Positions 56,272-64,000 of a stretch of 64,000 nucleotides of DNA are shown here, one piece after another; positions within the stretch are counted from its first letter, which is position 1; every line of letters starts with the position of its first letter. A program made the translations under genes and the position numbers. The DNA is from Nocardioides alkalitolerans DSM 16699. Its GTDB lineage: Bacteria > Actinomycetota > Actinomycetes > Propionibacteriales > Nocardioidaceae. The stretch spans positions 1,054,001 through 1,118,000 of the forward strand of contig NZ_AUFN01000010.1 of NCBI RefSeq assembly GCF_000426525.1, given 5' to 3'. Below the pieces are notes generated by a model. That model was not told the DNA's origin. It saw only the letters and a program-made list of their open reading frames with translations, and ran no database searches.

Positions 56272-57816
56272 TCAGCGGATCGGGGTGGCCGGGGCGGCGA
56301 GCAGGTCGCGGAGGGGACCGCGCAGCACCTTCCCGGCGGCGTTGCGGGGCAGCTCGTCGACGACGCGCAGGTAGCGGGGGCGCTTGTAGCCGGCGACGCG
56401 CTCCCCGACGTACGCGACGAGGTCGCCCGCGTCGGGCGCCCGTCCGGCGCGGGCGACGACCGCGGCGGCCACCGCCTCGCCCCAGCGCTCGTCGGGCACG
56501 CCCACGACGCAGGCGTCGACCACGTCGGGGTGGGAGCGCAGCACCTGCTCGACCTCGGCCGGCGAGATGTTCTCCCCGCCCGAGATCACCAGGTCCTTGA
56601 TGCGGTCGGTGAGGAACAGGTAGCCGTCGTCGTCGAGGTGGCCGCCGTCGCCCGTGCGCAGCCAGCCGTCGCCCGGGAGCAGCGCCGCGGTCTCCGCGGG
56701 CAGCCCGGCGTACCCCGGCGAGTTCTGGGCCGAGCGGGTCCACACCTCCCCGAACGCGTACGGCGCGCAGCGGCCGCCGCTCTCGGGGTCCCGCACCTCG
56801 AGCTCGACCCACGGGTAGGGCCGTCCGGCGGAGCGCCAGCGCGGGGAGCCGGGCGCGAGGTCCGCGCTCGCGGGCATCTCGGTGAAGGCACCGGTGGTCT
56901 CGGACATCCCGTAGACCTGGTGGAGGACGGGGCCGAACAGCGCGAGGGCGTCGGCCTGGACCTGCGGGCTGATGGGCGAGGCGCCGTACACGATCGCTTC
57001 GAGGTCGGGGAAGCGCGCGCCCTCGGGGGCGGCGGCGCAGAGCCGCGCGATCATCGCGGGCACGAGGAAGGTGTGGGTGACCCCGTCGTCGACGAGGTGG
57101 CCGAGCAGGGTGCGGGGGTCGGCGTCGCCGGCCAGCACGGTGGTGGTGCCGGCGTACAGGCCGACCAGCCCCCAGCTGAGCGCCCCGACGTGGAAGAGCG
57201 GCGTGGCGAGCAGGCTCGTGCCGGCCGGACCGAGGCCCCACCAGGGCGCGACCCGGGGCACCTTGGCCTCGAGGTTGCCGTCGGTCAGCAGCACGCCCTT
57301 GGGGCGCCCCGAGGTGCCGGACGTGTAGACCTGCAGGACCACCCGGTCGGGGTCGTCGTCGAGCGTCGGCACGGTGGCGGCGGCCGGTGCGGCCGCCATC
57401 CAGGCCTCGTAGGTCTCCCCCAGCTCGAGCGCCGCCAGCGGCGACGCCGTCGCGAGCACGTCGCGCGAGTGCCGCGTCGTCACGTCGACCACGCTCGCCC
57501 GCGGGACCGCGTCGGCCACGACGACGGCGAGCTCGGCGGGGGCGAGCCGCCAGTTCATCGGCACGGCGACCAGCCCCGCCCGGGCGCAGCCCACCAGCAG
57601 CTCGAACGTCTCCGGAGCGTTCGCCAGCAGCAGCGCGACCCGGTCGCCGGGCACGAGACCCGCGGCCAGCAGGCCGGCGGCCACGCGGTCGGCGCGGTCG
57701 TCGAGCTGGGCGAAGGTGAGCGCGCGGCCGCGGTGGACGAACGCGGGACGGTCGCGCAGCCCCACGGGCACGTGCCGGCCCTGGTCGCGCAGCCGGTAGC
57801 AGGGGTGGGTGCTCAC
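56272..57816 (-). CDS. AMP-forming acyl-CoA synthetase
   Basis: A 514-residue class I adenylate-forming enzyme that activates a carboxylic acid to its CoA ester. P-loop motif YTSGTSGRPKGVLL, then VYGMSETTGAFTEM, WLRTGDGGHLDDDG and the late GGENISPAEVEQVL and NAAGKVLRGPL (A10 Lys) are all present. The length fits fatty or aromatic acid ligases. The GTG at 57816 overlaps the P450 stop (GTGA). In this operon it would activate a P450-derived acid. Confidence 0.9.
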   Translation of the reverse strand: MSTHPCYRLRDQGRHVPVGLRDRPAFVHRGRALTFAQLDDRADRVAAGLLAAGLVPGDRVALLLANAPETFELLVGCARAGLVAVPMNWRLAPAELAVVVADAVPRASVVDVTTRHSRDVLATASPLAALELGETYEAWMAAAPAAATVPTLDDDPDRVVLQVYTSGTSGRPKGVLLTDGNLEAKVPRVAPWWGLGPAGTSLLATPLFHVGALSWGLVGLYAGTTTVLAGDADPRTLLGHLVDDGVTHTFLVPAMIARLCAAAPEGARFPDLEAIVYGASPISPQVQADALALFGPVLHQVYGMSETTGAFTEMPASADLAPGSPRWRSAGRPYPWVELEVRDPESGGRCAPYAFGEVWTRSAQNSPGYAGLPAETAALLPGDGWLRTGDGGHLDDDGYLFLTDRIKDLVISGGENISPAEVEQVLRSHPDVVDACVVGVPDERWGEAVAAAVVARAGRAPDAGDLVAYVGERVAGYKRPRYLRVVDELPRNAAGKVLRGPLRDLLAAPATPIR

Positions 57817-59126
57817 GCCTCGTCGTCCTCGTCGGGCGCGAGGGGTCCGCGGTCCGGGCCCAGGTCGGTCGGCAGCGACTGGATCGCGCGCAGCATGGCG
57901 CTGCCGCCGTACGTCGGGTCGTCGTCGAGCAGACGGGCCTCGGGGAACCGGCGGACCAGCGTCGAGAACACGATGTCGCCCTCGATCCGGGCCAGTGCGG
58001 CCCCCAGGCAGAAGTGCGGACCGAAGGCGAAGGAGAGGTGCTCGTGCTTGTTGTCGCGCTCGACGTCGAGGCGGTCGGGCTCGTCGAACACCGACGCGTC
58101 GCGGTTGGCGGCGCCCATGACGACGACGACCGTCTGGCCCGCGCGCACCGGCACTCCCCCGATCTCGAAGTCCTCGGTGGCGACCCGCGGCAGGTAGTGG
58201 TGGGGCGAGTCGTAGCGGATCAGCTCGTCGACCGCCCCGCGCACGAGGCTCGGGTCGGCGACGAGCAGGTCCCACTGGTCGCGGTGGCGCTGCAGCGCGA
58301 GGAAGCCGTTGCCGAGCAGGTTGGTCGTCGTCTCGCTGCCGCCGAAGAGGATGAGCAGGTACATGGCGACGAGCTCGTCCTCGGTGAGACCCTCCTCGTC
58401 GCGCTTGGCGAGCATGGCCCTCGCCAGGTCGGGCGCCTCACCGGTCTCGCGGAAGCGCTGCACGGTCTTCCCGACGTACGCACGGAACGCGTCGATCGCC
58501 TCGTCGGCCTCGCGCAGCGACCGCTCGTCGAGGGAGAACAGCCGACCGACCGCCTCCGACCACTCCCAGATCAGCTCGCGGTCGCTCTGCGGGACCCCCA
58601 GCATGTCGACGATCACCCGGACCGGCAGCTTGTTGGCGAGGTCCTGCTTCACGTCGGCGACGCCGCCGGCCGCCACCTTGGCGAGCATGTCGTCGACGAG
58701 GTCGTCGGTGTGGCGCTGGATCGAGTCGCGCAGCGTGCCGATCGCCTTGGCCGTGAAGGCCCGCGCGGCGATGCGGCGCAGCCGGGCGTGCTCGGAGCCC
58801 TCGTTGCGGCTCATGAAGAGGCTCTCGAAGTCGAGCACCTTGAAGAACACGTCGTGCTGGTCGAGCGGCAGTCGGCCGATCGCGCCCTCGGCGAGCTCAC
58901 CGAACCGGTAGGCGTTCTGGATGATCGGGTAGCGCCCGGCCATCACGTCCTTGACGTCGTCGTAGTGCGTGACGACGGTCGCCGGACCACCCTCCCACCG
59001 CAGGACGCCGGACCCGGCGCGCCAGCGCTCGTACATCGGGTAGGGCCACGCGATGGTCGCGGGGTCGGCCGCGAAGAACGCGCCGATCTCCTCGTCGCGC
59101 GTCGGCGCGGAGGTCGTGGGGGTCAT
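57813..59126 (-). CDS. Cytochrome P450
   Basis: A 437-residue soluble bacterial P450. The heme loop is FAFGPHFCLGAALARIEG with C373, ExxR is ELIRYDSP, and the I-helix oxygen site is LILFGGSETTTN. It probably hydroxylates a hydrophobic substrate that the operon then activates and degrades. The ATG at 59126 has GAGGAG 9 bases upstream. The gene is first in the minus-strand operon and follows a canonical promoter. No ferredoxin gene is beside it, although fdxA is elsewhere in the window. Confidence 0.92.
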   Translation of the reverse strand: MTPTTSAPTRDEEIGAFFAADPATIAWPYPMYERWRAGSGVLRWEGGPATVVTHYDDVKDVMAGRYPIIQNAYRFGELAEGAIGRLPLDQHDVFFKVLDFESLFMSRNEGSEHARLRRIAARAFTAKAIGTLRDSIQRHTDDLVDDMLAKVAAGGVADVKQDLANKLPVRVIVDMLGVPQSDRELIWEWSEAVGRLFSLDERSLREADEAIDAFRAYVGKTVQRFRETGEAPDLARAMLAKRDEEGLTEDELVAMYLLILFGGSETTTNLLGNGFLALQRHRDQWDLLVADPSLVRGAVDELIRYDSPHHYLPRVATEDFEIGGVPVRAGQTVVVVMGAANRDASVFDEPDRLDVERDNKHEHLSFAFGPHFCLGAALARIEGDIVFSTLVRRFPEARLLDDDPTYGGSAMLRAIQSLPTDLGPDRGPLAPDEDDEA

Positions 59127-59197
59127 CGGGTGCCGACTCCTCGGGGTGGGGCTGCCTGAGAGCTGAATCTGCTTATGTTGATCATGGTTACACGAAG

Positions 59198-59226
59198 AAC
59201 ATAGGACGGCTATATGTGACTGTCAA
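59198..59226 (-). promoter_or_regulatory. Canonical promoter and possible operators of the P450 operon
   Basis: On the minus strand TTGACA (59226-59221) and TATGTT (59203-59198) are exactly 17 bases apart, the most consensus-like promoter here. Dyads overlap it: ATGTG...CACAT around the -35 and TATGTT...AACATA spanning the -10 to about 59174. Such sites are typical of TetR- or GntR-type control of catabolic operons, but no regulator gene is adjacent. Confidence 0.65.
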
Positions 59227-59305
59227 CACATCGACCGGGACTCGATGCCCGGTCCGTGACTGGTCGCCGCGCCTCGGGCCCGGGGCGGTCGGACCGGCGG
59301 GCGCG

Positions 59306-59364
59306 GAGTGTGGCGGACGCCGGCACGTCCGGCGACCGTCCGGGTGCATCCGTCCGCCACACTC
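59306..59364. terminator. Palindromic element after the MFS gene
   Basis: Arms GAGTGTGGCGGACG (59306-59319) and CGTCCGCCACACTC (59351-59364) are perfect 14-bp complements with a 31-base interior that can form a smaller hairpin. It lies 75 bases beyond the MFS stop and before the P450 promoter. It probably ends the AtuA-thiolase-MFS transcript; the rest of the 59127-59438 gap holds only the P450 promoter. Confidence 0.55.
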
Positions 59365-59438
59365 GGCATCCGCGGCGTGCCGCCTCGCCGCACCACGCTC
59401 CCGTACGACGCGCGCCGCACCGACAGTGCCGCCGTACG

Positions 59439-60875
59439 TCAGCCGGCCTTGCGCCCCGGCAGGAGCACCCAGGCCGCCAGCGCCGCCAGGACGGCGCCCG
59501 CGCAGGAGAAGAGCGCGGCGACCTCGTAGCCGATCTCGCGGGGGTGCACGAGGCCCGGGGCGGTGTAGGTCGACATGACCGCGGCGACGACCGCCGCACC
59601 CACCGCGCCGCCCATGAGGCGCAGGACCTGGTTGATGCCGGTGGCGCTCGCGGTGCGGGCCTCCGGGGTGCGGGCGACGATGAGCGAGGGCATGACGGAG
59701 TAGGCCATGCCGATGCCCACGCCCATCAGGAACATCATCGCGACGATGTGCAGCTCGTTCTCGTGCACGAGCGCGAAGAGGCCGAACGACGAGGCCACCA
59801 GCAGCGCCCCGATCGCCAGCACGGCCCGCGACCCGAGCGGGCCGGTGAGCCAGCGCGCCACCGGCGGGGAGAAGAAGCTGGCGAGGGCCATCGGCAGCAT
59901 CAGCAGGCCCGTGACGAAGACGGAGTGACCGAGGCCGAGGCCGGTCTCGGGCGGGCGCTGGATGACGAGGATGACCACCGTGACGCCGCCGAAGACACCG
60001 ATGCCGAGCAGGAAGGCGGCGATGTTCACGCCCAGCACGCCCTTCGCGCAGGTGAGCCGCAGGTCGACGAGGGGCGCCCGCACGCGCAGCTCGACCACGA
60101 CCCACGCGACGAGCAGCGCGACCCCGCCGGCGCCGAGACCGAGGACGAGCGGGGTGGTCCAGCCCCAGATGTCGCCGCGCGCGACGACGAGCAGGGTCGC
60201 GGCGAGCCCGCCGCCGAGCAGGAGCGCACCCGGTACGTCGACCTCGACGTCCCCGATCGAGTCCCCCGAGAGCGGGACGCGGCGCCACACCCACACGGCC
60301 GCCGACGCCGACACCACGAGGGCGAGCACGAACGCGGCGGGGTAGCCGCCGTACCGGACGCAGAGCCCGATCGCCGGGTTGCCGAGGCCGACCCCCACGG
60401 CGACGCTCGTCGACAGCACGCCGAGCGTGCGGGCGAGCACGACGCCCGACAGCTGCTCGCGGGCGATGCTGACCGTCAGCGGCACCATCGCGTAGCCGAC
60501 GCCCTGGAACGCGCGGGCGGCGAGGAGCGCCGGGAAGGACGGGACGAGGGCGAGGGCGCTGCCGGCGGCCACGAAGAGCAGCGCACCGACGAGCAGCCGT
60601 CGCCGCAGACGGCCGTCCGCGAGCCGGGAGAGGATCGGCGTGCCCACCACACCGACCAGCAGCGTCACGATGAGGGACCACTGCGCGTCGGCGATGGCCA
60701 CCCCGCGGGTCTGGGAGACCTCGAAGACGATCGGACTGCCGAGCCCCGCGACGATGGCGCCGGTCAGGGCGGCGAAGGAGAGGCAGACGATGAGGCCGGC
60801 GTCGCCCGGGCGCCGACCGCTGGCCCGGGCCGGGGCGACGACCCCGTCGGCGGGGGCCGACGCCGGCGGCGTCAC
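59439..60875 (-). CDS. MFS transporter of the 14-helix (DHA2/EmrB) type
   Basis: A 478-residue membrane protein with about fourteen helices, matching drug:H+ antiporter-2 size. Motif A-like SRLADGRLRRRLLVG follows helix 2 and motif C-like GVGLGNPAIGLCV lies in the middle. It may import the island's substrate or export a toxic intermediate. The GTG at 60875 overlaps the thiolase stop (GTGA), so it is the last gene of that operon. Confidence 0.86.
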   Translation of the reverse strand: MTPPASAPADGVVAPARASGRRPGDAGLIVCLSFAALTGAIVAGLGSPIVFEVSQTRGVAIADAQWSLIVTLLVGVVGTPILSRLADGRLRRRLLVGALLFVAAGSALALVPSFPALLAARAFQGVGYAMVPLTVSIAREQLSGVVLARTLGVLSTSVAVGVGLGNPAIGLCVRYGGYPAAFVLALVVSASAAVWVWRRVPLSGDSIGDVEVDVPGALLLGGGLAATLLVVARGDIWGWTTPLVLGLGAGGVALLVAWVVVELRVRAPLVDLRLTCAKGVLGVNIAAFLLGIGVFGGVTVVILVIQRPPETGLGLGHSVFVTGLLMLPMALASFFSPPVARWLTGPLGSRAVLAIGALLVASSFGLFALVHENELHIVAMMFLMGVGIGMAYSVMPSLIVARTPEARTASATGINQVLRLMGGAVGAAVVAAVMSTYTAPGLVHPREIGYEVAALFSCAGAVLAALAAWVLLPGRKAG

Positions 60876-62023
60876 ACCAGCTCGAGCAGTGTGGCGTTGG
60901 CCATGCCACCGCCCTCGCACATGGTCTGGAGCCCGTAGCGGTGGCCCTCGCGGCGCATCCGGTGCACCAGCGTGGTGAGCAGGCGGGCGCCGGTGCCGCC
61001 GAGGGGGTGGCCGAGGGCGATCGCGCCGCCCTGGGGGTTGGTGCGGGCCGGGTCGGCGCCGAGCGCGGCGTTCCAGGCCATCGGCACGCTCGCGAAGGCC
61101 TCGTTGACCTCGTAGGAGCCGATGTCGCCGAGCGCCACGCCCGAGCGCTTCAGCAGGGCCTCGGTGGCGGGGATCGGCCCGGTCAGCATCATCACGGGGT
61201 CCGAGCCGACGACGGTCATGGTGTGCACGCGGGCCAGCGGGGTGAGCCCGTGGCGGGCGACGGCCTCGGCGGAGGCGACCAGCACCGCCGCCGCGCCGTC
61301 GGAGATCTGGCTGGCGAGCGCCGCGGTGAGGCGGCCGCCCTCGCGCAGCGGCTGCAGGGAGGCGAGCTTCTCGGCGGTCGTGCCGGGTCGGGGTCCCTCG
61401 TCGGTGGCGAGCCCGTCGACGGGCACGATCTCGGCGTCGAACTCGCCCGCGGCCGCGGAGGCGATCGCCCGGCGGTGGCTCTCGAGCGCGAACCGCTCCA
61501 TCGCCTCCCGCTCCAGGCCCCAGTGCTCGGCGATGAGCTCGGCGCCACGGAACTGGCTGATCTCCTGCTCGCCGTACCGCTCCGCCCAGCCGGCCCCGCC
61601 CCGCGGGTGCGCCATGCCGGCCTCGACGCCGATCAGCGTCGGCGAGCCGATCGGCACCTGGCTCATCACCTCGACGCCGCCGGCGACGACGAGGTCCTGG
61701 GTGCCGGAGAGCACCGCCTGCGCCGCGAAGTGCAGGGCCTGCTGCGACGAGCCGCACTGCCGGTCGATCGTCGTGGCGGGCACCGACTCGGGCAGACCGG
61801 CGGACAGGACCGTCGTGCGGCCGACGTTGGAGGCCTGCGGACCGACCTGGCCCACGCAGCCCCACAGCACGTCGTCGATCTCGTCACCCGGCACGCCCGT
61901 GCGCTCGAGGAGGGCACGCAGCACGTGGGCGCCGAGGTCGGCGGGGTGGATCCCGGCGAGGGACCCGTTGCGGCGACCGACCGGGGTGCGGACGGCACCG
62001 ACGACGAAGGCGTCCGTGGACAT
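60872..62023 (-). CDS. Acetyl-CoA C-acyltransferase (thiolase)
   Basis: A 383-residue thiolase. The nucleophile Cys is in [14 protein letters not shown] (about residue 90), the catalytic His in [14 protein letters not shown] and the second Cys in [13 protein letters not shown], so all three active-site blocks are intact. It should cleave 3-ketoacyl-CoA in beta-oxidation of the island's substrate. The ATG at 62023 is 8 bases after the hydratase stop region, within one operon. Confidence 0.92.
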   Translation of the reverse strand: MSTDAFVVGAVRTPVGRRNGSLAGIHPADLGAHVLRALLERTGVPGDEIDDVLWGCVGQVGPQASNVGRTTVLSAGLPESVPATTIDRQCGSSQQALHFAAQAVLSGTQDLVVAGGVEVMSQVPIGSPTLIGVEAGMAHPRGGAGWAERYGEQEISQFRGAELIAEHWGLEREAMERFALESHRRAIASAAAGEFDAEIVPVDGLATDEGPRPGTTAEKLASLQPLREGGRLTAALASQISDGAAAVLVASAEAVARHGLTPLARVHTMTVVGSDPVMMLTGPIPATEALLKRSGVALGDIGSYEVNEAFASVPMAWNAALGADPARTNPQGGAIALGHPLGGTGARLLTTLVHRMRREGHRYGLQTMCEGGGMANATLLELV

Positions 62024-62031
62024 GGCTGCTC

Positions 62032-62856
62032 CTAGGTGCGAGGCGGGTCGGGGGTGTGCTCGGGGGCCGACTCCGGCACCCAGGCCGGCCGGCGCTTCTC
62101 GAGGAAGGCGGCAGCGCCCTCGGGGAGGTCGCTGCCGAGGAAGAAGGCCAGGTTGAGGAACTGGGCGGCGTCGAGCGCCTGCTGGTGGGGCATGTCGGCG
62201 AGCAGCGCGTAGGCGCGGCGACCGAGCCGCACCGCCTGCGGGCTCGTGCCGGCGAACATGCCCGCGTAGTCGTCGGCCGCGGCCCACAGGGCGTCGGTGT
62301 CGTCGCAGACCCGGGCGAGGAAGCCGGCCTTGTCGGCCTCGGCCACGTCGATGGGGCGACCGGTCAGCATCATGTCGAGCAGCAGCTTGCGGGGCAGCGC
62401 GCGCACGAGCGGCGCGACGATGATCATCGGGAACAGACCGATGCGCACCTCGGGCACCGCGAACGTGGCCCGACGGGTGGCGAGCACGATGTCGCACATC
62501 CCCGCCAGCCCCATGCCCCCGGCGTACGCCGGCCCGTCGACCAGCGCGACCAAGGGCTTCGGCGAGCGGGTGGCCAGCTGGTGCAGCTCGACGATCGCCT
62601 GCGGCCAGGCGTAGGCCTCCTCCGCGGGCAGCTGCGCGAGGTCCTTCATCTGGCGGAGGTCTCCCCCGGCCGAGTACGCCGGCCCGTTCGCCGCGATGGC
62701 CACCGACCGCACGGTGTCGTCGGCCAGCACCGCGCGCAGCTCGGCCAGCAGCGCCTCGGAGAGCTCGGCGTTGAGCGGGTTGCGCTCCGCGGGTCGGTTG
62801 AGCGTCAGGACCGCCATCGAGGCCCGGCGCGTGACCAGGACCGCGGGCTCGGTCAC
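62032..62856 (-). CDS. Enoyl-CoA hydratase/isomerase family protein
   Basis: A 274-residue crotonase-fold protein. LTLNRPAERNPLNAELSEAL, the oxyanion-hole loops GPAYSAGGDL and DGPAYAGGMGLAGMCD, and the end FLEKRRPAWVP are typical. Position between the AtuA-like genes and the thiolase suggests it hydrates the enoyl-CoA of the same pathway. The GTG at 62856 overlaps the stop of the AtuA C-domain gene. The usual paired Glu residues are not obvious, so an isomerase role is possible. Confidence 0.87.
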   Translation of the reverse strand: MTEPAVLVTRRASMAVLTLNRPAERNPLNAELSEALLAELRAVLADDTVRSVAIAANGPAYSAGGDLRQMKDLAQLPAEEAYAWPQAIVELHQLATRSPKPLVALVDGPAYAGGMGLAGMCDIVLATRRATFAVPEVRIGLFPMIIVAPLVRALPRKLLLDMMLTGRPIDVAEADKAGFLARVCDDTDALWAAADDYAGMFAGTSPQAVRLGRRAYALLADMPHQQALDAAQFLNLAFFLGSDLPEGAAAFLEKRRPAWVPESAPEHTPDPPRT

Positions 62857-63251
62857 CGCTCGACCGCGGCGTTCACGTGGGGCGTGGCACCGGTGCCGTC
62901 GATCTCCATGCGCAGCAGCCAGGCGTACATGACCTTGCCGAGGTGGTCGGAGCGCAGCGAGAGCGTGCCGCCGCCGTCGAGCGCCCCGGTGAGCACGAAG
63001 TTGAGCGAGCGGATGCCGGGCATCTCGTAGCGGGTGACGGTGCCCTTCACGAGGTCGCCGAAGTGCGCGGTGACCCGCTCCTCGGTGACCTCGCGCAGCA
63101 GCACGTCGTACCCGGCGTCGGTCCACGCGACCAGGCCGACGTTGCAGGTGTCGCCCTTGTCGCCGGAGCGGCCGTGGGCGAGGTCGACGACGCGGACGGG
63201 TCGCGGTCCCGCGACCGGGGTCGCGCCGGACCCGGTGAGGGTGCTCGTCAT
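62853..63251 (-). CDS. AtuA-associated C-terminal domain protein
   Basis: A 132-residue protein that matches the C-terminal domain normally fused to AtuA. VRVVDLAHGRSGDKGDTCNV is the family signature; RYEMPGIRSLNFVLTGALDG follows. Here it is a separate gene, 3 bases after the AtuA-like gene, so the one-chain AtuA is split into two subunits. Its reaction is unknown. The ATG at 63251 is preceded closely by the AtuA stop. Confidence 0.88.
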   Translation of the reverse strand: MTSTLTGSGATPVAGPRPVRVVDLAHGRSGDKGDTCNVGLVAWTDAGYDVLLREVTEERVTAHFGDLVKGTVTRYEMPGIRSLNFVLTGALDGGGTLSLRSDHLGKVMYAWLLRMEIDGTGATPHVNAAVER

Positions 63252-63254
63252 CGC

Positions 63255-64000
63255 TCAGACCTCCAGCATCTCGACGGACTGCACGACGTGCTCGCGCGGG
63301 ATGAGGCAGGGCCAGATCGCGTAGAGCTCCTTGAGCGGCGGCCGCGTGCCGACGCCGGCGACGCCGGCCGGCCCGTTGTTGTAGAGCGGGACGCTCTCGG
63401 TGAAGACCTTGCGGGCCTGCTCCGCGTCGGCGCAGCGGGCCGCGTAGCGCACGACGATCTCGGTGAGCTCCGGGTCGTCGGGCGGCGGGACGCGACCGCC
63501 CCACATCGAGTTGTGCCCGACGTACTCGACGAGGTCGTCCGAGTACTCGAACCCGGCCCGCGCGAGGCGGCTGCGGAGGAACGTCAGCCCGCGCTGCGAC
63601 TTGGCGTACGCGTCGGGCCACGTGTAGGTGAACTGGGCCTCGCCGATGAAGCCGGCGCGGTAGCCCATGTTGACCTTGAGCGTGGCCGGCGCGGGCTTGC
63701 CGGTGCCGCCCGTGATGCGGACGCGGTCGGGCCCGATCTCCTCGAGCCGCACCTGGGTGAAGTCGGCGGTGACGTCGGCGGTGAGGTAGTTGGCGGGGTC
63801 GAGGATCTCGTAGACGAGCTGCTCGCTGACCGTGCCGATGTCGACGCGGCCACCGGTCCCCGGCGTCTTGGTCAGCACGGCGGTGCCGTCGTCGGCCACC
63901 TCCGCGATCGGGTAGCCGAGCGTCTCGAGGCCGTCGACGCCGGCCCAGTCGCCGGCGTACAGCCCGCCCGTCGCCTGGCCGCCGCACTCGATGGCGTGGG
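63255..64000 (-). CDS. AtuA-family protein, C-terminal part (cut by window edge)
   Basis: The visible 248 residues are the C-terminal half of an AtuA (acyclic terpene utilisation) protein; the start lies beyond base 64000. HAIECGGQATGGLYAGDW at the edge and ANYLTADVTADFTQVRLEEI match the family. The gene leads the operon with its C-domain subunit, hydratase, thiolase and MFS pump. In Pseudomonas AtuA belongs to the citronellol/geraniol route. No geranyl-CoA carboxylase is in view, so the substrate may be another branched acid. Confidence 0.88.
   Translation of the reverse strand, partial: HAIECGGQATGGLYAGDWAGVDGLETLGYPIAEVADDGTAVLTKTPGTGGRVDIGTVSEQLVYEILDPANYLTADVTADFTQVRLEEIGPDRVRITGGTGKPAPATLKVNMGYRAGFIGEAQFTYTWPDAYAKSQRGLTFLRSRLARAGFEYSDDLVEYVGHNSMWGGRVPPPDDPELTEIVVRYAARCADAEQARKVFTESVPLYNNGPAGVAGVGTRPPLKELYAIWPCLIPREHVVQSVEMLEV

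Overview
The window is very GC-rich, almost wholly coding DNA from an actinobacterium, most likely a member of the Nocardioidaceae (Nocardioides-like). This rests on the mycothiol gene mshB, the succinylase branch of lysine/diaminopimelate synthesis (dapD, dapC, dapE), a sigE-rseA-htrA stress locus, a translational T-box in front of ileS, F420-type oxidoreductases, a WS/DGAT-type acyltransferase, many short GTGA/ATGA gene overlaps and several apparently leaderless promoters (TANNNT 6-8 bases before the start codon). The genus is inference. From memory, the gene content also recalls the Mycobacterium tuberculosis segment that carries typA, mshB, fdxC-dapC, pruA, dapD, dapE, the LOG gene and sigE-rseA-htrA.

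Layout. 1-10.8 kb: end of pncA, an enoyl-CoA hydratase, a giant NAD-glutamate dehydrogenase, a DUF2505 protein, pruA, a small hypothetical gene and a WS/DGAT-like gene. 10.9-15.2 kb: a lipoprotein plus polytopic membrane protein unit, a CpaE-like ATPase with an SAF-domain protein, and a small HTH regulator. 15.2-19 kb: htrA, rseA, sigE and a divergent O-methyltransferase. 19-25.7 kb: pepA, a DUF3117 protein, a secreted M14 peptidase, small membrane genes, a LOG-family gene, dapE and an iron-regulated siderophore-interacting protein. 25.8-33 kb: ileS with its T-box, a patatin-like lipase, an MFS transporter and an unknown protein. 33-42.6 kb: dapD, a secreted cell-wall protein, a PAS histidine kinase, dapC, fdxA, a GNAT protein, a VanW protein and mshB. 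42.7-49.4 kb: a gene for an AbiEi/DUF559-like nuclease bracketed by two inverted arrays of palindromic repeats, then a NUDIX hydrolase, an unknown protein, a thioesterase, an F420/PPOX protein and typA. 49.6-64 kb: a catabolic island.

The catabolic island contains an OYE-type reductase and an SDR on the plus strand. On the minus strand there are two operons. One is P450, acyl-CoA synthetase, AtuA-like, DUF4387, LLM oxidoreductase, SDR. The other is AtuA-like, AtuA C-domain, enoyl-CoA hydratase, thiolase, MFS pump. Together they look like a route that oxidises, CoA-activates and beta-oxidises a branched, terpenoid-like or other hydrophobic acid. The substrate cannot be told from sequence.

The most unusual structure is at 43.0-44.5 kb. 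Three 39-bp palindromes at an exact 61-bp period lie on each side of a single nuclease-like gene, in opposite orientations. Other notable points are an apparent ATC start codon behind a perfect Shine-Dalgarno sequence, a CTG start under an IdeR/DtxR box, degenerate catalytic motifs in two enzymes, and a perfect 22-bp palindrome touching a start codon.
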